Shown piece after piece: positions 1 through 9,980 of a stretch of 64,000 bases of DNA. How positions within the stretch are numbered: position 1 is the stretch's first letter; each line of letters begins with the position of its first letter. The notes under the pieces are model-generated. The model was not told the origin of the DNA, did not search any database, and saw nothing but the letters and a program-made list of their open reading frames with translations. Source of the stretch: Tetrapyrgos nigripes (lineage: Eukaryota > Basidiomycota > Agaricomycetes > Agaricales > Campanellaceae); NCBI GenBank assembly GCA_013368315.1, contig JAACJM010000313.1, positions 1 through 64,000 on the forward strand, in the 5' to 3' direction. The position numbers and the translations under genes are program-made.

Positions 1-2155
1 TGCATTATCATAAGTAGACTTCTTAAGTCCTAGTAACTTTATGAGAATATTGCATAATTTTTCATACCATCGACGACCAGCTTGTTTCAGCCCATATAGA
101 GTCTTTCTGAGTTTAAGTACGTAGCCTTCAGGTAAGTTAGGTAGTAAATTACCCGGAGGTGGACGAAGGTATAATGTTTCCTCGTCAGTAATGTTTCTGT
201 AAAGATAGGCAGATTTAATATCAATCTGAGTAGTTTCATAGTCTAATGAAGCTGCAAGAGCAAGTATAAAACGTGTACTGCTCATGCGTGCTACAGGGGC
301 AAAGATATCATTTGCGTAGTAATCAATGCCTTCTTGTTGACTAAAGCCTTGTGCTACTAGTCTAGATTTCAATTTGGTCTGTTTGCCAAGTTCGTACTTA
401 GTTTTGTAGACAAATCTGGAACCAATGATATTCGCATCAGCAGGAGGTTTGACTTATTCCCAGGTTCCTAGACTTTCTAGAGATTCTATCTCAGCTTTCA
501 TGGAATCAAAACCATGCATCATGTTGTGGATGATTGAGTACATCCTTAAATGAAATTGGATCGCCAACGTTATCAGCGTAGTAAACATTGAATTCTGTTA
601 AGAAGAAAGCAATGTTTTGTTCAACTTCATCGTAGAGTAAACCTCTGGCTTCTCGGATCCTTTTTGATCGTCTTGGGCCATCAGGTTGTTTAGTTTCGTC
701 TTCGTCAACATCCATTGGTTCAGGTTCATGTTCCTGAGAAGTTGGAGTTTCATTTGTATTTTCTTCTGTAGTTTCTAATGGTTCTTGATTTTTGTTTTGT
801 AACTCCCCTTCAACTTGCGATTTGGATGTTAAGAATTGCAAGTTGCTTTCTACATTCACTTTAGTACCAAAGTAGACATAATGGCCTTTTGAATGATCGT
901 CAAAGCCTAACCAAACTCCACGTTTTCCTTTAGGAGTTAGTTTACTAGTTCTTGCTTCGTCATATACAATGCAAGGTGTACCAAAGCTATGTAGATTGTC
1001 TAAGTTTGCATTAACACCGTAACGTTTAAAATAGGGAGTTTGCATTTTTAATGCAGTTTTCGGAGATCTATTAAGTATGTACATAGTATACAGTCCTGCA
1101 TGCCACCATAAACGATTAGGTAGTTTTCCAGTATGCAGATTAACACGAATACCATTCATGATATGTTGATGTATGTTTTCAGCAACTCCATTTTGCTGAG
1201 GCGTGTCATGAACTGTATAACGTGCAATTGTACCTTGTGCTTTCAGGTAGTTTTTGAATGCACCCGAAGTAAATACGGCATCGTTGTCTGATTGTAGAAT
1301 TTTAACTTTGTTACCATATTGTGTAAATAGTTCAGTAGTAAATGTAACCCATTGGGTATAGGCTTCGTCTTTTGTTTTAAGTGGAGATAATATTAACCAA
1401 CGCGTACAGTCATCAACGATGGTTAACCAGTATTTGTAGCCTTCAATAGAGGCAGTTTGTAATGGACCAAATATATCAATATGAAAATGGTCTCCAAAGT
1501 TTTCTGCTAATTCTGAAGTACGTTGTTTCGGAACAGAAAGTCTATGTATATTGTTGATGATGCAGTCTTCGCATTGAGTTTCTGTCCAATCATCAATAAT
1601 GATTGTAATAATAGATTTATCTGTTTTTAGTAATGTTTTTAGATTTGTATAACTCATATGACCAATTTGTTTGTGAAGTTCATATAAACTTAAAGTAGCA
1701 ACGTTATCACTCAATTTTTTAGTTGTGATGGAGTAAAGTTTGGCGCTCTTGTGTATAATGCCAATGAAATTGTCCATGTCATTACGTATTATACATAAAT
1801 GATCATGAAAAGTAAAAGTATAGTCCGCTTTTTGTGAAATACTGATTAAAGTAAACAGAAGTTTTGAGTTATAGTATACATTTTTAAGAGTGATTGATGA
1901 AGACTCACCATTGTCCTTCCTAACTTCTACCCGCATATCGCCTGCTAATTGAAGATCTAGATGCTCTGAATTGGCAACAGTTAAAGTTACGGCAGGCGTA
2001 GTATGAACGTTAAAAAGTAAGTTAAGATACAGTGTACAGTGTATAGTAGCACCAGAATCAATGATATGCATATGATCTTGGTCAGAGATCACGGTAAAAG
2101 CAGGTAGGGAAATATGATGACTCACTGGAGTCTCTGAGTCTTCCATCTCAACGTC
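1..2155 (-). pseudogene. Ty1/copia pol: protease, integrase and start of RT (degraded)
   Basis: Minus-strand copia-type polyprotein. Reading from 2155 downward, the protease motif DSGATIHC comes first. A GAG-pre-integrase region ([12 protein letters not shown]) with CxxC follows, then the integrase core ([30 protein letters not shown] supply the D, D, E positions). An RVT_2 reverse transcriptase start (ARMSSTRFILALAASLDY, IDIKSAYLYRNI, YGLKQAGRRWYEKL) lies between about 500 and 1. The frame breaks at about 510-514, where one extra T turns [11 protein letters not shown] into a stop, and an in-frame TAA where Gln is expected follows near 453-455. The element continues beyond the window start, so the catalytic YVDD region and RNase H are not visible. 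These breaks make it a pseudogene rather than an active retroelement. Family assignment is secure. Confidence 0.9.
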
Positions 2156-3432
2156 GCCCGAAGAAGCAGACGAGGCAGACGAGGCAGACGAGGCAGACGG
2201 AGCAGACAAGACAGACAAGACAGACAAGGCAGACGGAGCAGACGAGGCAGACAAGGCAGAACAAGCAGACAAGGCAGACAAGGCAGACAAGGCAGACGGA
2301 GCAGATGAGGCAGATGAGGCAAACGGAGCAGACGAGGCAGATGAGGCAGCTGGAGCAGACGGAGCAGACGGAGCAGACGAGGCAGACGGAGCAGACGAGG
2401 CAGACGGAGCAGACGAGGCAGACGAGCAGACGAGGCAGACGAGGCAGACGGAGCAGACGAGGCAGACGGAGCAGACGAGGCAGACGGAGCAGACGAGCAG
2501 ACGAGGCAGACGGAGCAGACGAGGCAGACGAGGCAGACGGAGCAGACGAGGCAGACGAGGCAGACGGAGCAGACGAGGCAGACGAGGCAGACGGAGCAGA
2601 CGAGGCAGACGAGGCAGACGGAGCAGACGAGGCAGACGAGGCAGACGAGGCAGACGGAGCAGACGAGGCAGACGGAGCAGACGAGGCAGACGGAGCAGAC
2701 GAGGCAGACGGAGCAGACGAGGCAGACGAGGCAGACGAGGCAGACGGAGCAGACGACACAGACGAGGCAGACGAGGCAGACAGAGCAGACGAGGCAGACG
2801 GAGCAGACGGGGCAGACGAGGCAGACGAGGCAGACGGGGCAGACGAGGCAGACGGGGCAGACGGGGCAGACGAGACAGACGCGGCAGACAGAGCAGACAC
2901 GGCAGACGGAGCAGATGGGGCAGACGAGGCAGACAGAGCAGACGGGGCAGACGAGGCAGACGGAGCAGACGGGGCAGACGACGAGGCAGACGGAGCAGAC
3001 GAGGCAGATGGGCAGACAAGGCAGACGAGGGAGACGGAGCAGATGAGGGAGACGAGGCAGACGGAGCAGACGGGGCAGACGAGGCAGACAGGGCAGACGG
3101 GGCAGACGAGGCAGATGGGGCAGACGAGGCAGACAGGCCAGATGGGGCAGACAAGGCAGACGGGGCAGACAAGGCAGACAAGGCAGACGGGGCAGACAAG
3201 GCAGACGAGGCAGACGAGGCAGACGGGGCAGACGAGGCAGACAGAGAAGACGGGGCAGACGAGGCAGACAGGGCAGACGGGGCAGACGAGGCAGACGGGG
3301 CAGACGAGGCAGACAGGGCAGATGGGGCAGACAAGGCAGACGGGGCAGACAAGGCAGACAAGGCAGACGGGGCAGACAAGGCAGACAAGGCAGACAAGGC
3401 AGACGGGGCAGACAAGGCAGACGAGGCAGACA
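2156..3432. repeat. 9-bp minisatellite (GCAGACGAG/GCAGACGGA units)
   Basis: About 140 tandem copies of a 9-bp unit, mainly GCAGACGAG, GCAGACGGA, GCAGACGGG and GCAGACAAG. Because the unit is a multiple of three and lacks stops, several frames stay open for its whole length. On the minus strand it reads as Ala-Ser-Ser/Ala-Pro-Ser or Leu-Pro-Arg repeats joined in frame to the copia protease. Variant units are clustered: GAG/GGA types lie to the left and GGG/AAG types to the right of about 3000. This suggests local unit amplification. The array sits between copia protease sequence and a non-coding arm that ends in a CACTA-like terminus at 4655. Confidence 0.95.
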
Positions 3433-4655
3433 TTTAGTGACATTTAATTGACCTGGTTGAATGAATTCATTGTATTACATCCTGTAAATTTTCAGTAAGC
3501 CCTTCTGTATTACTTAATTGACATGCACTGCAAATCCATCCAACAAGTCTCTTGTAAGTCCATTGGATATACATGATGACTTACAAAATAGTCACTTTTC
3601 AGTAAAGTCATTGTAATGTCTTGTGACTTACAAGTGTCTTACTGTGACCAGTCTGTCACACTGTATATTCTCCGTTTAGCATGCAGGTTTTTTCCAGAGA
3701 CTTACGAGATAGACTTTTAAAACCTGCATCTTGTAATTCCCTTGTAAAGTCACAAGTCTTTCTAGGGTATTACTGTGACACAGCTGTCCCTCCGTAAATT
3801 CAGTGTAAATATGAGCAGTCTTACCCAAGACTTTCAAGTTCTACCTTCTGGTAAGTCCTCTGTAAATTTTACTTGGTTTACAAATTGTCTTACTGTGACA
3901 TTATCTCACACTGAAATACCCTGGTATTTCAGTTCTGTTTTACAAGAAGACATACTGTGACAAAAAAGTCACCTTGTAATTCCACTGTATGCTCTTCAAT
4001 GCTATACTGTGACAAAGCCTCACACTGAAAGTCCATGGTATGTCCTTGCAGCTTACAATGGTCTTTCAGAATAGTCCTCATTTTTTGTCTATTTTGTAAT
4101 ACACTTGTAAGTCAAGCCAACTTACATATTGATTGGTTCCCCATAATACTCTTGTAATACTCCAGTAAGGCTGAGGATTTACCAGTGTTTGTAGCAAATC
4201 TTTCTTGTAATTCCTTCATAATACAGCTAGTCTTACAAGTGTATTACTGTGACTTGATTGTCACTTTGTAAATTTCCTGCAGATTTTGCTTCCTTGTAAG
4301 TCCTTTGTAAATCTCTCTTGCCTTACTGTTTGTCATACTGTGATTATCTGTCACACTGAAATACTCCAGTATTTCCTATGTGTCTTACTACATGACATAT
4401 TGTGACAAAAAGTCACCCTGAAATTCCTGTGTAATTCCACAGTATATCCACCAAGGGTATACAGTGACAGCAAGTCACACTGAAAGTCCATGGTATTTCT
4501 TTATGACTTACAATGGTCATACAAGGTTGTTCTAATTTTTTCTGTCTCTTGTAATACTAATGTATGACAAGGAGTCTTACATATTGATTGGCTTGGTGTA
4601 ATACTCTTGTAAAACCTCAGTAAAGCAGAGGATTTACAAGTGTTTGCACCCAGTG
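3433..4655. mobile_element. One arm of a CACTA-like element, rich in TTACAAG/TGTGACA motifs
   Basis: Non-coding arm packed with short motifs (CTTGTAA, TTACTGTGAC, TGTCACACTGAAA). The outer end at 4655 reads, on the minus strand, CACTGGGTGCAAACACTTG followed by TAAATCC. This closely resembles the terminus of the complete element at 15633 (CACTGGAGGCAAATCCTTG followed by TAAATC). It interrupts the copia gag frame directly after RHQHFK. The opposite terminus was not found, so the element is either truncated or lost its other end together with part of copia gag. The 9-bp minisatellite next to it is probably its internal core, by analogy with the 22-bp core of the second element. That link is inference. 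Confidence 0.6.
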
Positions 4656-5100
4656 TTTTAAAGTGTTGGTGACGAATCACCCGTAAAGCACTATTAACGC
4701 GAAAGTACCACATCTTCCAATTTTCACTGCCAGTAAGAACTGTCAGGGAATCAAAAGCTTTGTTGATGTCGCTGAGTGACATCACGTAGTTGGGGTTTGT
4801 ATTTTCGGGCATAGATAATGCGACTGACGAAGTAGGGGTAGATGGAGGAGATGATGATGGAGTAGGGACAGTATCCCAGACATCAGTCCTAGTATTTTCA
4901 CCAGCATCAGACATAATGGGATCAAGTGCGAATGGAAGAGGGTTTTGGATGAGAGGATCAAGTGGTTGTGCTTGTGAAGTAGATGATACGGGTGGAGTAG
5001 GAGTTTGGGTACCAGAGGGGTGTGCACTAGAGTGGCGACTGGTAGTAGGAAGTGGGATATCTGGGGCTGATCCTTGAGATCGAGTTTGTCGACTAGTCAT
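4656..5100 (-). pseudogene. Ty1/copia gag, N-terminal part
   Basis: Starts with ATG at 5100 and encodes a Ser/Thr/Pro-rich leader of about 100 residues. A copia gag-like segment follows (YVMSLSDINKAFDSL, LTGSENWKMWYFRVNSALR), of the kind at the start of UBN2/DUF4219-type Gag. The frame is cut at 4655 by a CACTA-like terminus. No CCHC zinc knuckle is seen before the protease resumes at about 2150, so the rest of gag is missing. It belongs with the pol sequence at 1-2155 on the same strand. Confidence 0.75.
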
Positions 5101-5430
5101 ATACTAGTCCAGGAACAGAGTATGAGTAGAGAGTAAAGCAGAGTAGAACAAGTGTTTATCGAAGTTATAGCAAGCTAGGCGGGGCCCATAACCTATTAGA
5201 CTTAGGTTATCTTAGCGAATAATCTTAGCGAGAGTCACAAAGTGGGGGGTAAGAGCGTGCGAACGTATCTCGCTTAACTCTCAAGTATATATCATTAATC
5301 AGAGTAGTATAATAATATAAATAGTCTAAGTATATCTGTATGATCATTTGACCATATGTCCGCAGTACCTGATTGATGCCGTATGCATAGTAGCTTAGTA
5401 ACTTGATCGTTATCATTTAATTCCAACAGC
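5101..5430 (-). other. Copia leader and possible 5' LTR
   Basis: Sequence immediately upstream of the copia gag start. On the minus strand a TGTTGGAATTAAATGATAAC stretch at about 5409-5428 looks like a copia LTR start, but no second LTR lies in the window to compare with. No primer-binding site could be fixed with certainty. No host gene is visible here. Confidence 0.35.
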
Positions 5431-5529
5431 TTCAACATGATTCACATAACAGTGAACTGGTCAACTAAAACAGTAGTCATTTCTCCCTGCTGAAAGGATA
5501 TTGATAGTAATGGTACTATTGATGTGGCG

Positions 5530-6474
5530 ATAGTATGGTCTGTGGGACAAGATGATATCAGATCGAGGACCGCAGTTTGCAAGCCAAGCTATGAGAGGGA
5601 TATATGCTAAGTTAGGTATCACCTTGGCTCTTAGTACAGCTTATCATCCACAAACAGATGGCGAGACTGAAAGGTTCAACCAAGAACTTGAACAATACCT
5701 ACGAACCTTCTGCAACTATCGTCAGGATGATTGGGTCAAATATTTGTCATACGCCGAGTTTTGCCATAACACTCAAATCCACTCAGCCACTGGAAAGTCA
5801 CCTTTTGAATTACTCCATGGATATCTCCCTCAACTCTTTCCATCAATTAATCCATCTTCACATGTACCAAAAGTCAAAGAACGCCTTCAGAACTTAGAGA
5901 TGCTGCACAAAGAACTGAAAGCAAGTCTGACGACTGGTGTGGAGTTGATGAAGAGGCAGAATATGGACCACGTAAAAGAAGGGATGAAGTTCAAAGTTGG
6001 GGATAAAGTGCTATTGGATGGCTATTGGATAGAAAGAATTTGAAAACAACAAGGCCAAAAGCTAAGTTGGCAAACTGTCATCATGGACCATTCAAAATCA
6101 CTGACATAATTGACGAAGTTAACTATCACCTCAAACTACCAAACACCTGGCGAATTCACCCAGTATTCCACGCTTCACTACTTTCACCATACAAGGAGAC
6201 TGAAGCTCATGGAGTGAATTATCCAGGGGAACCAATGGAGTTACTGCCAGAAGATAACAAGTATGATGTAGAAGCAATCCTAGATTTGAAACCAACTAGG
6301 AATCGTCGAGGAGTGCAGTATTTGGTCAAGTGGTTGGACTACTCAGACTCCGAAAATTCATGGGAACCAGCTTCAGGTTTGATGAAATTGAAGGAGATGA
6401 TTGAAACTTTCCATCAAGAACACCCAGATGCATATTGCCCACCAAACCTGATACATGAAGGGTCCACAGTATGA
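5530..6474 (+). pseudogene. Ty3/gypsy (chromovirus) integrase and chromodomain, frameshifted
   Basis: The 3' end of a chromodomain gypsy pol. The first part carries the integrase core (ISDRGPQFASQ, YHPQTDGETERFNQELEQYL, with the second catalytic D and the E). It is followed by NTQIHSATGKSPFELLHG, typical of Tf1/chromovirus integrases. An 11-bp direct duplication (ggctattggat) near 6012-6035 shifts the frame after GDKVLLD. The protein resumes at about 6037 with NLKTTRPKAKLANCHHGPFKI, and a chromodomain (YDVEAILDLKPTR..YLVKWLDYSDSENSWEP) lies at about 6262-6400. The upstream RT and RNase H are absent, so the element is 5'-truncated next to the copia element. Confidence 0.9.
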
Positions 6475-6664
6475 TCAATGGGAATCGTTGAGGAGTGCAG
6501 TATTTGGTCAAGTGGTTGGACTACTCAGACGCTGAAAATTCATGGGAACCAGCTTCAGGTTTGACGAAATTGAAGGAGATGATTGAAACTTTCCATTGAG
6601 AACACCCGGATGCATATCACCCACCAAACCTGATACGTGAAGGGTCCATGGTACAATCAATGGG
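6301..6664 (+). repeat. Tandem duplication of the chromodomain segment (182-bp period)
   Basis: The stretch starting aatcgtcgaggagtgcag at 6301 recurs as aatcgttgaggagtgcag at 6483 and stays similar for about 180 bp. The two copies differ at scattered bases. The second carries a stop where the first has Gln in FHQEHPDAY. Confidence 0.9.
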
Positions 6665-6735
6665 AATTAGTTTTGAAGACATTTGGAGAAGTACGCATGT
6701 GCTCCAGGTGAAAGCACAACTTAAAGAGGGGGTAA

Positions 6736-7162
6736 TGTCATGAACTGCTACAGTTCTTTGTCCTCCTTCTTCTTCTACTTCATTATTGAACTCATTTTCT
6801 GATCATTCGTCTATTGCATTTCCTCGATAAACCTTTTAAATCTTATAAACTCTATAATAACTGTCAATCAATCTTCCATTCCATCGATCCTATCTTTATC
6901 CTACATTTCTCCACTTTCTCCTATGTTTCCCCTATTTCTCCTATCTTTCTCCTATCACTTATTCATTGTTCTTCTATATAAACCACCAGACATTCTAGCT
7001 AATCCTTTAGTTTGTTCACTTCATCTCTGCTCCGTACTAGTACTACGCAGTGTAGAGAATAGTCACCTTACTCTTGCTTTCTATCTATCTCTCTATTCTC
7101 AATCAATCTTGTCTCTGTATGACTTGGGTGGTTTGTCATTGAGTGTATCAATGACCTTGACA
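6736..7162 (+). repeat. 3' LTR of the chromovirus element
   Basis: Begins TGTCATGAACTGCTACAG just after a purine-rich tract (AAAGAGGGGGTAA) and ends CCTTGACA, giving TGTCA..TGACA termini. It contains a TATATAAAC box near 6977. It is homologous to solo LTRs at 20847-21223 (plus strand) and 44572-45113 (minus strand). All three share the block around ctccgtactagtactacgca and the gacttgggtgg block near the end. No 5' LTR is present in the window. Confidence 0.8.
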
Positions 7163-7861
7163 CAGGAAGGACATGGCATTGCATCCACTTAGGTTCTGGT
7201 TTGATGTTCTGTTAGCTCTTGCCAGAATGCTTGAGTGTCACAAGATCAATGTGACAGTATGTTCCTATACAGATTGTCATTTATTCTCTCCTTTGTTAAT
7301 GCAGGTATCCACCGTGACTGAGCGAGCCGAGAACAGTGAGCATTGCAGAGTAGTTGAAATAAAGTTTGAGGAGGAATTGACAGAGATGGAGTTGGCATGA
7401 GGTAACATATATTTTGGAGAGTTGGGGGTGAAGGCCAAGTGTACTATGGCCTTCGGGCATTCCTTGTTATATATTGTCCTGTAGACTTCAAACTGTTTCC
7501 TCTTCTTGCATTGGTGTAAAACATAGTGATGAACCAGCGAGTTGTAGTGGGCTCTGCCACCCCACAGGGGCCAGCACTTTGCCGGTTATCTAGAAGGGAA
7601 GTGGTTTTCATGGAATTTTAGCCAAGCCATTTACATAAGGAGCTGTTTGGAGCCGAGCCAGAGCCAACCATAGTTGAACTGTTACAACACTACTATACAG
7701 ACTGCTCTCAACGGCAGCTCTAAATTGGGGGTTTTTATGTGTAGGTGCCAGCTTTTCATATATTCCTCATGGCTTTAGACAAGACTTTTGATACTTTTAT
7801 ATGACTTTTACATGACTTTTTTGTGTACTTTGATTAGTCTAGTTTTATTCTCAATGGCGGT
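7163..7861. other. Non-coding stretch between LTR and TIR element
   Basis: No convincing gene. Short open frames (for example 7173-7400) have no recognisable motif or intron pattern. I see no repeats here shared with the rest of the window. Confidence 0.5.
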
Positions 7862-8056
7862 GCCGCGCCAGCCAAAGTTAGGTAAGCTAACTTGGCTCCC
7901 ACGCCTAAAGCCAATACCCGCCAATGCCGCCGCGTCGTCGTTTACTTCCTTCTACATCCTCTGACGCGTCAAGACCCCTGAGAAGCCTTTCTTGTATGCT
8001 GTTCCCTGCTTATTATTTCCTCAATATGTCAATAAACACCTTTATACCGCTCAGAA

Positions 8057-9425
8057 ATGTCTTTCACTGCGAAATGGACTGACACAGAAGGCCTCAACAC
8101 TCTGAAGCAAATAATTTCACGCCGAGTCCCTCAATGGCCAAACGGTCTTCGTGACTTTCAATTAGAGAACATACCTCGCGTTTTGGATGGAGAAAATCTT
8201 CTGGTCTTTACGGCAACTGGGGACGGGAAATCAAGCTTCTACGACGTTCCTGTTCTAGTCCATATGGAGCTAGCAGCAAACCCGCAGCTCTATGCACCTT
8301 TTCCTATCCGAGAAACCCCGTCGCCATTGTTGTTACTCCAACAAAAGGTCTAGCTAATAGTATTGTAAGTCCTGGATACTCGAGACGCGTATATCTGATG
8401 GAAAACTTGCATACTAGATTCTTGAAGCTCGGGGCTTCGGTCTGTCTGGCCTCTCGTATTGTCATGAAACGCTTGTCAAGTACTTGGCTCAAGATCTCCC
8501 CGGACTCATTTGCAAGTGCGTCGATCCGGAGCATTTAGCAACGAAGTAGTGGGCAAGGATCCTTCAAAACGAAACATTCCTCAAAAATCTGGTTCTTTTC
8601 TGCGTTGAAGAAGCACACCTTATTCGATCTTGGTCACCCAATTTCCGTCCTCAGTTTGAGTTTATTGGAGCTACTGCTCGAGGCTTCATTCCTGAGCATG
8701 TCTCCATTGTTGCTCTCACCGCTACTTGTGCTCCAGGGCCACATACACTCGCAATCAGTCAATCCCTTGGAATGTTCGGGTCATCCTATCACCTTATACA
8801 TCGCTCCAATGAGCGTATCAACATGCAGCTAATCGTCGATCCTCTCAAGTGCGAGAAAGCTGTACCCAAATTTGCCAAGATCCTCGATTATCTCCGAGAC
8901 GGATGTAAAACAGTCATCCATGTCAAGACGATCCCAGATGCATATGATATCTACGAATTCCTTTGGAGACACATTCCTCCGGGTATCAACCGTCTACGCC
9001 GTATCCAGATGTACCATTCTCTTTGTACCGACGACTATAACCGCAATACCTTCGAACGTATCGACAACGATCCCCTGCTTCAAGTTGTCATCGTAACTGT
9101 CGCATTTATGGTCGGTATCAACTGTAAACGGCTCCTGGACAGCATTTCGTACAACTTTCCCTTGACGATTGATGATTTCGTGCAAATGATGGGACGGGCT
9201 GGACGAGCAGAAGACGTTACTTGTCGAGGTATTGCAATAGTGCCCGAAAAGCTGGTCCAACAGGCAAAAGATTTTATGCACAGTGAGTACTTCTTGAATG
9301 TTTTAATCCCAGTTAAGGATGACATCCCGTCAATTAGCATATCTCGAAATTCAACCAAGCGCCTCAAAGACAGCTATCAAGAACAAATCACGAAAGAAGA
9401 AAGAAGACAGCGAGGAGATGTTTAG
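8057..9425 (+). pseudogene. RecQ-like DEAH-type helicase, decayed
   Basis: Superfamily-2 helicase of a type repeated in Agaricomycete genomes. From ATG at 8057 it shows the N-terminal segment (WPNGLRDFQLENIPRVLDG) and Walker A (TATGDGKSS). Motif Ia (VAIVVTPTKGLANSIV) is reached only through a frameshift near 8310. A 53-nt intron at 8365-8417 (gtaagt..ctag) is consistent with the frame. The DEAH-box equivalent reads VEEAHLI rather than VDEAHLI. Motif III is SIVALTAT and motif VI QMMGRAGRAE. An in-frame TAG at 8546-8550 interrupts ATK-WARIL. After EERRQRGDV the frame stops at 9425, shorter than full-length relatives. Two lesions plus truncation mark it as a pseudogene. ATP-dependent 3'-5' unwinding is the family function. 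Confidence 0.85.
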
Positions 9426-9828
9426 GCTTTTTAGGCTGAGGATGTCGAGGAGGAGGAGGAGGAGGTGGCGGTGGTAATTTCCAGGCTTCAGCGAATAGAG
9501 TAGACCTAGACTCGGAAGAGCATGAGAACGGACTACCAAGACTAGGTAAATTAGGTAGATATTCGTCAACTAATGTCGTTGGAGTATCAGGAAAGCTGTC
9601 ATCAGATACCAGTGATGGTGTGCTGACAGGCGTGGAAGTACTGATATGGGATGCAGATGGGGATAATGTTGAGTTCGGATTTGAGGATCTAGCTGGGTTA
9701 GATGAAGGGTATGGATGGAAACGGTAGTCCGAGGCATTCAACGGCGTTGAAGGGATTTTAGGAGCTGCATCAGCCCCGCTGAGCCATTTCTTCGTTGTTT
9801 TGCGATGCCTTCTTGTTTCTTTAGACAT
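9388..9828 (-). CDS. Hypothetical Pro/Ser-rich protein, convergent with the helicase
   Basis: A 146-residue open frame from ATG at 9828. The N-terminus is basic (MSKETRRHRKTTKKWLSG), the centre is rich in Ser, Pro and Thr, and a nine-proline run precedes PRHPQPKKPKH. I recognise no domain. It overlaps the helicase 3' end by about 38 nt in the opposite direction. It sits just inside the right inverted repeat at 9952-9980, so it may be a second gene of the same element or its disordered accessory protein. It could also be an exon of a longer, broken gene. Confidence 0.4.
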   Translation of the reverse strand: MSKETRRHRKTTKKWLSGADAAPKIPSTPLNASDYRFHPYPSSNPARSSNPNSTLSPSASHISTSTPVSTPSLVSDDSFPDTPTTLVDEYLPNLPSLGSPFSCSSESRSTLFAEAWKLPPPPPPPPPRHPQPKKPKHLLAVFFLLS

Positions 9829-9980
9829 ATTACGACTTCTAGTATATGATACGACTCAGAGCATTGAGGTTTGAGGCCAGCGTTGAGAGGAATTGACGCG
9901 TATGAGCAGAAGGTCGCGAAGAGATATGGAAAGGGGCCGTGTGACCGCGACTTAGCTTACCTAACTTTTTCTGGCGCGGC

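Larger units (their letters stand above)
7862..9980. mobile_element. Putative TIR element carrying a helicase and a Pro-rich ORF
   Basis: The left end at 7862-7890 (GCCGCGCCAGCCAAAGTTAG then GTAAGCTAA) matches the reverse complement of 9952-9980 at 27 of 29 positions. The 2.1 kb between them holds a decayed RecQ-like helicase on the plus strand and a convergent proline-rich ORF on the minus strand. No target-site duplication is visible, so this is an inferred element. A fortuitous 29-bp match at this spacing is unlikely. Confidence 0.5.

Noticed and set aside
2117..2140. CACTGGAG at 2119 as the missing end of the same element
   Set aside because: It lies in conserved copia coding sequence and lacks a matching 3-bp flank.
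2148..3447. Cys/Leu- or Gln/Thr-rich ORFs over the 9-bp array
   Set aside because: Frame shadows of the minisatellite.
3526..3560. CACTGCAAATCCATCC as the missing left end of the CACTA-like arm
   Set aside because: Wrong orientation for an inner end, and its flank (atg) does not match the ttt at 4656-4658.
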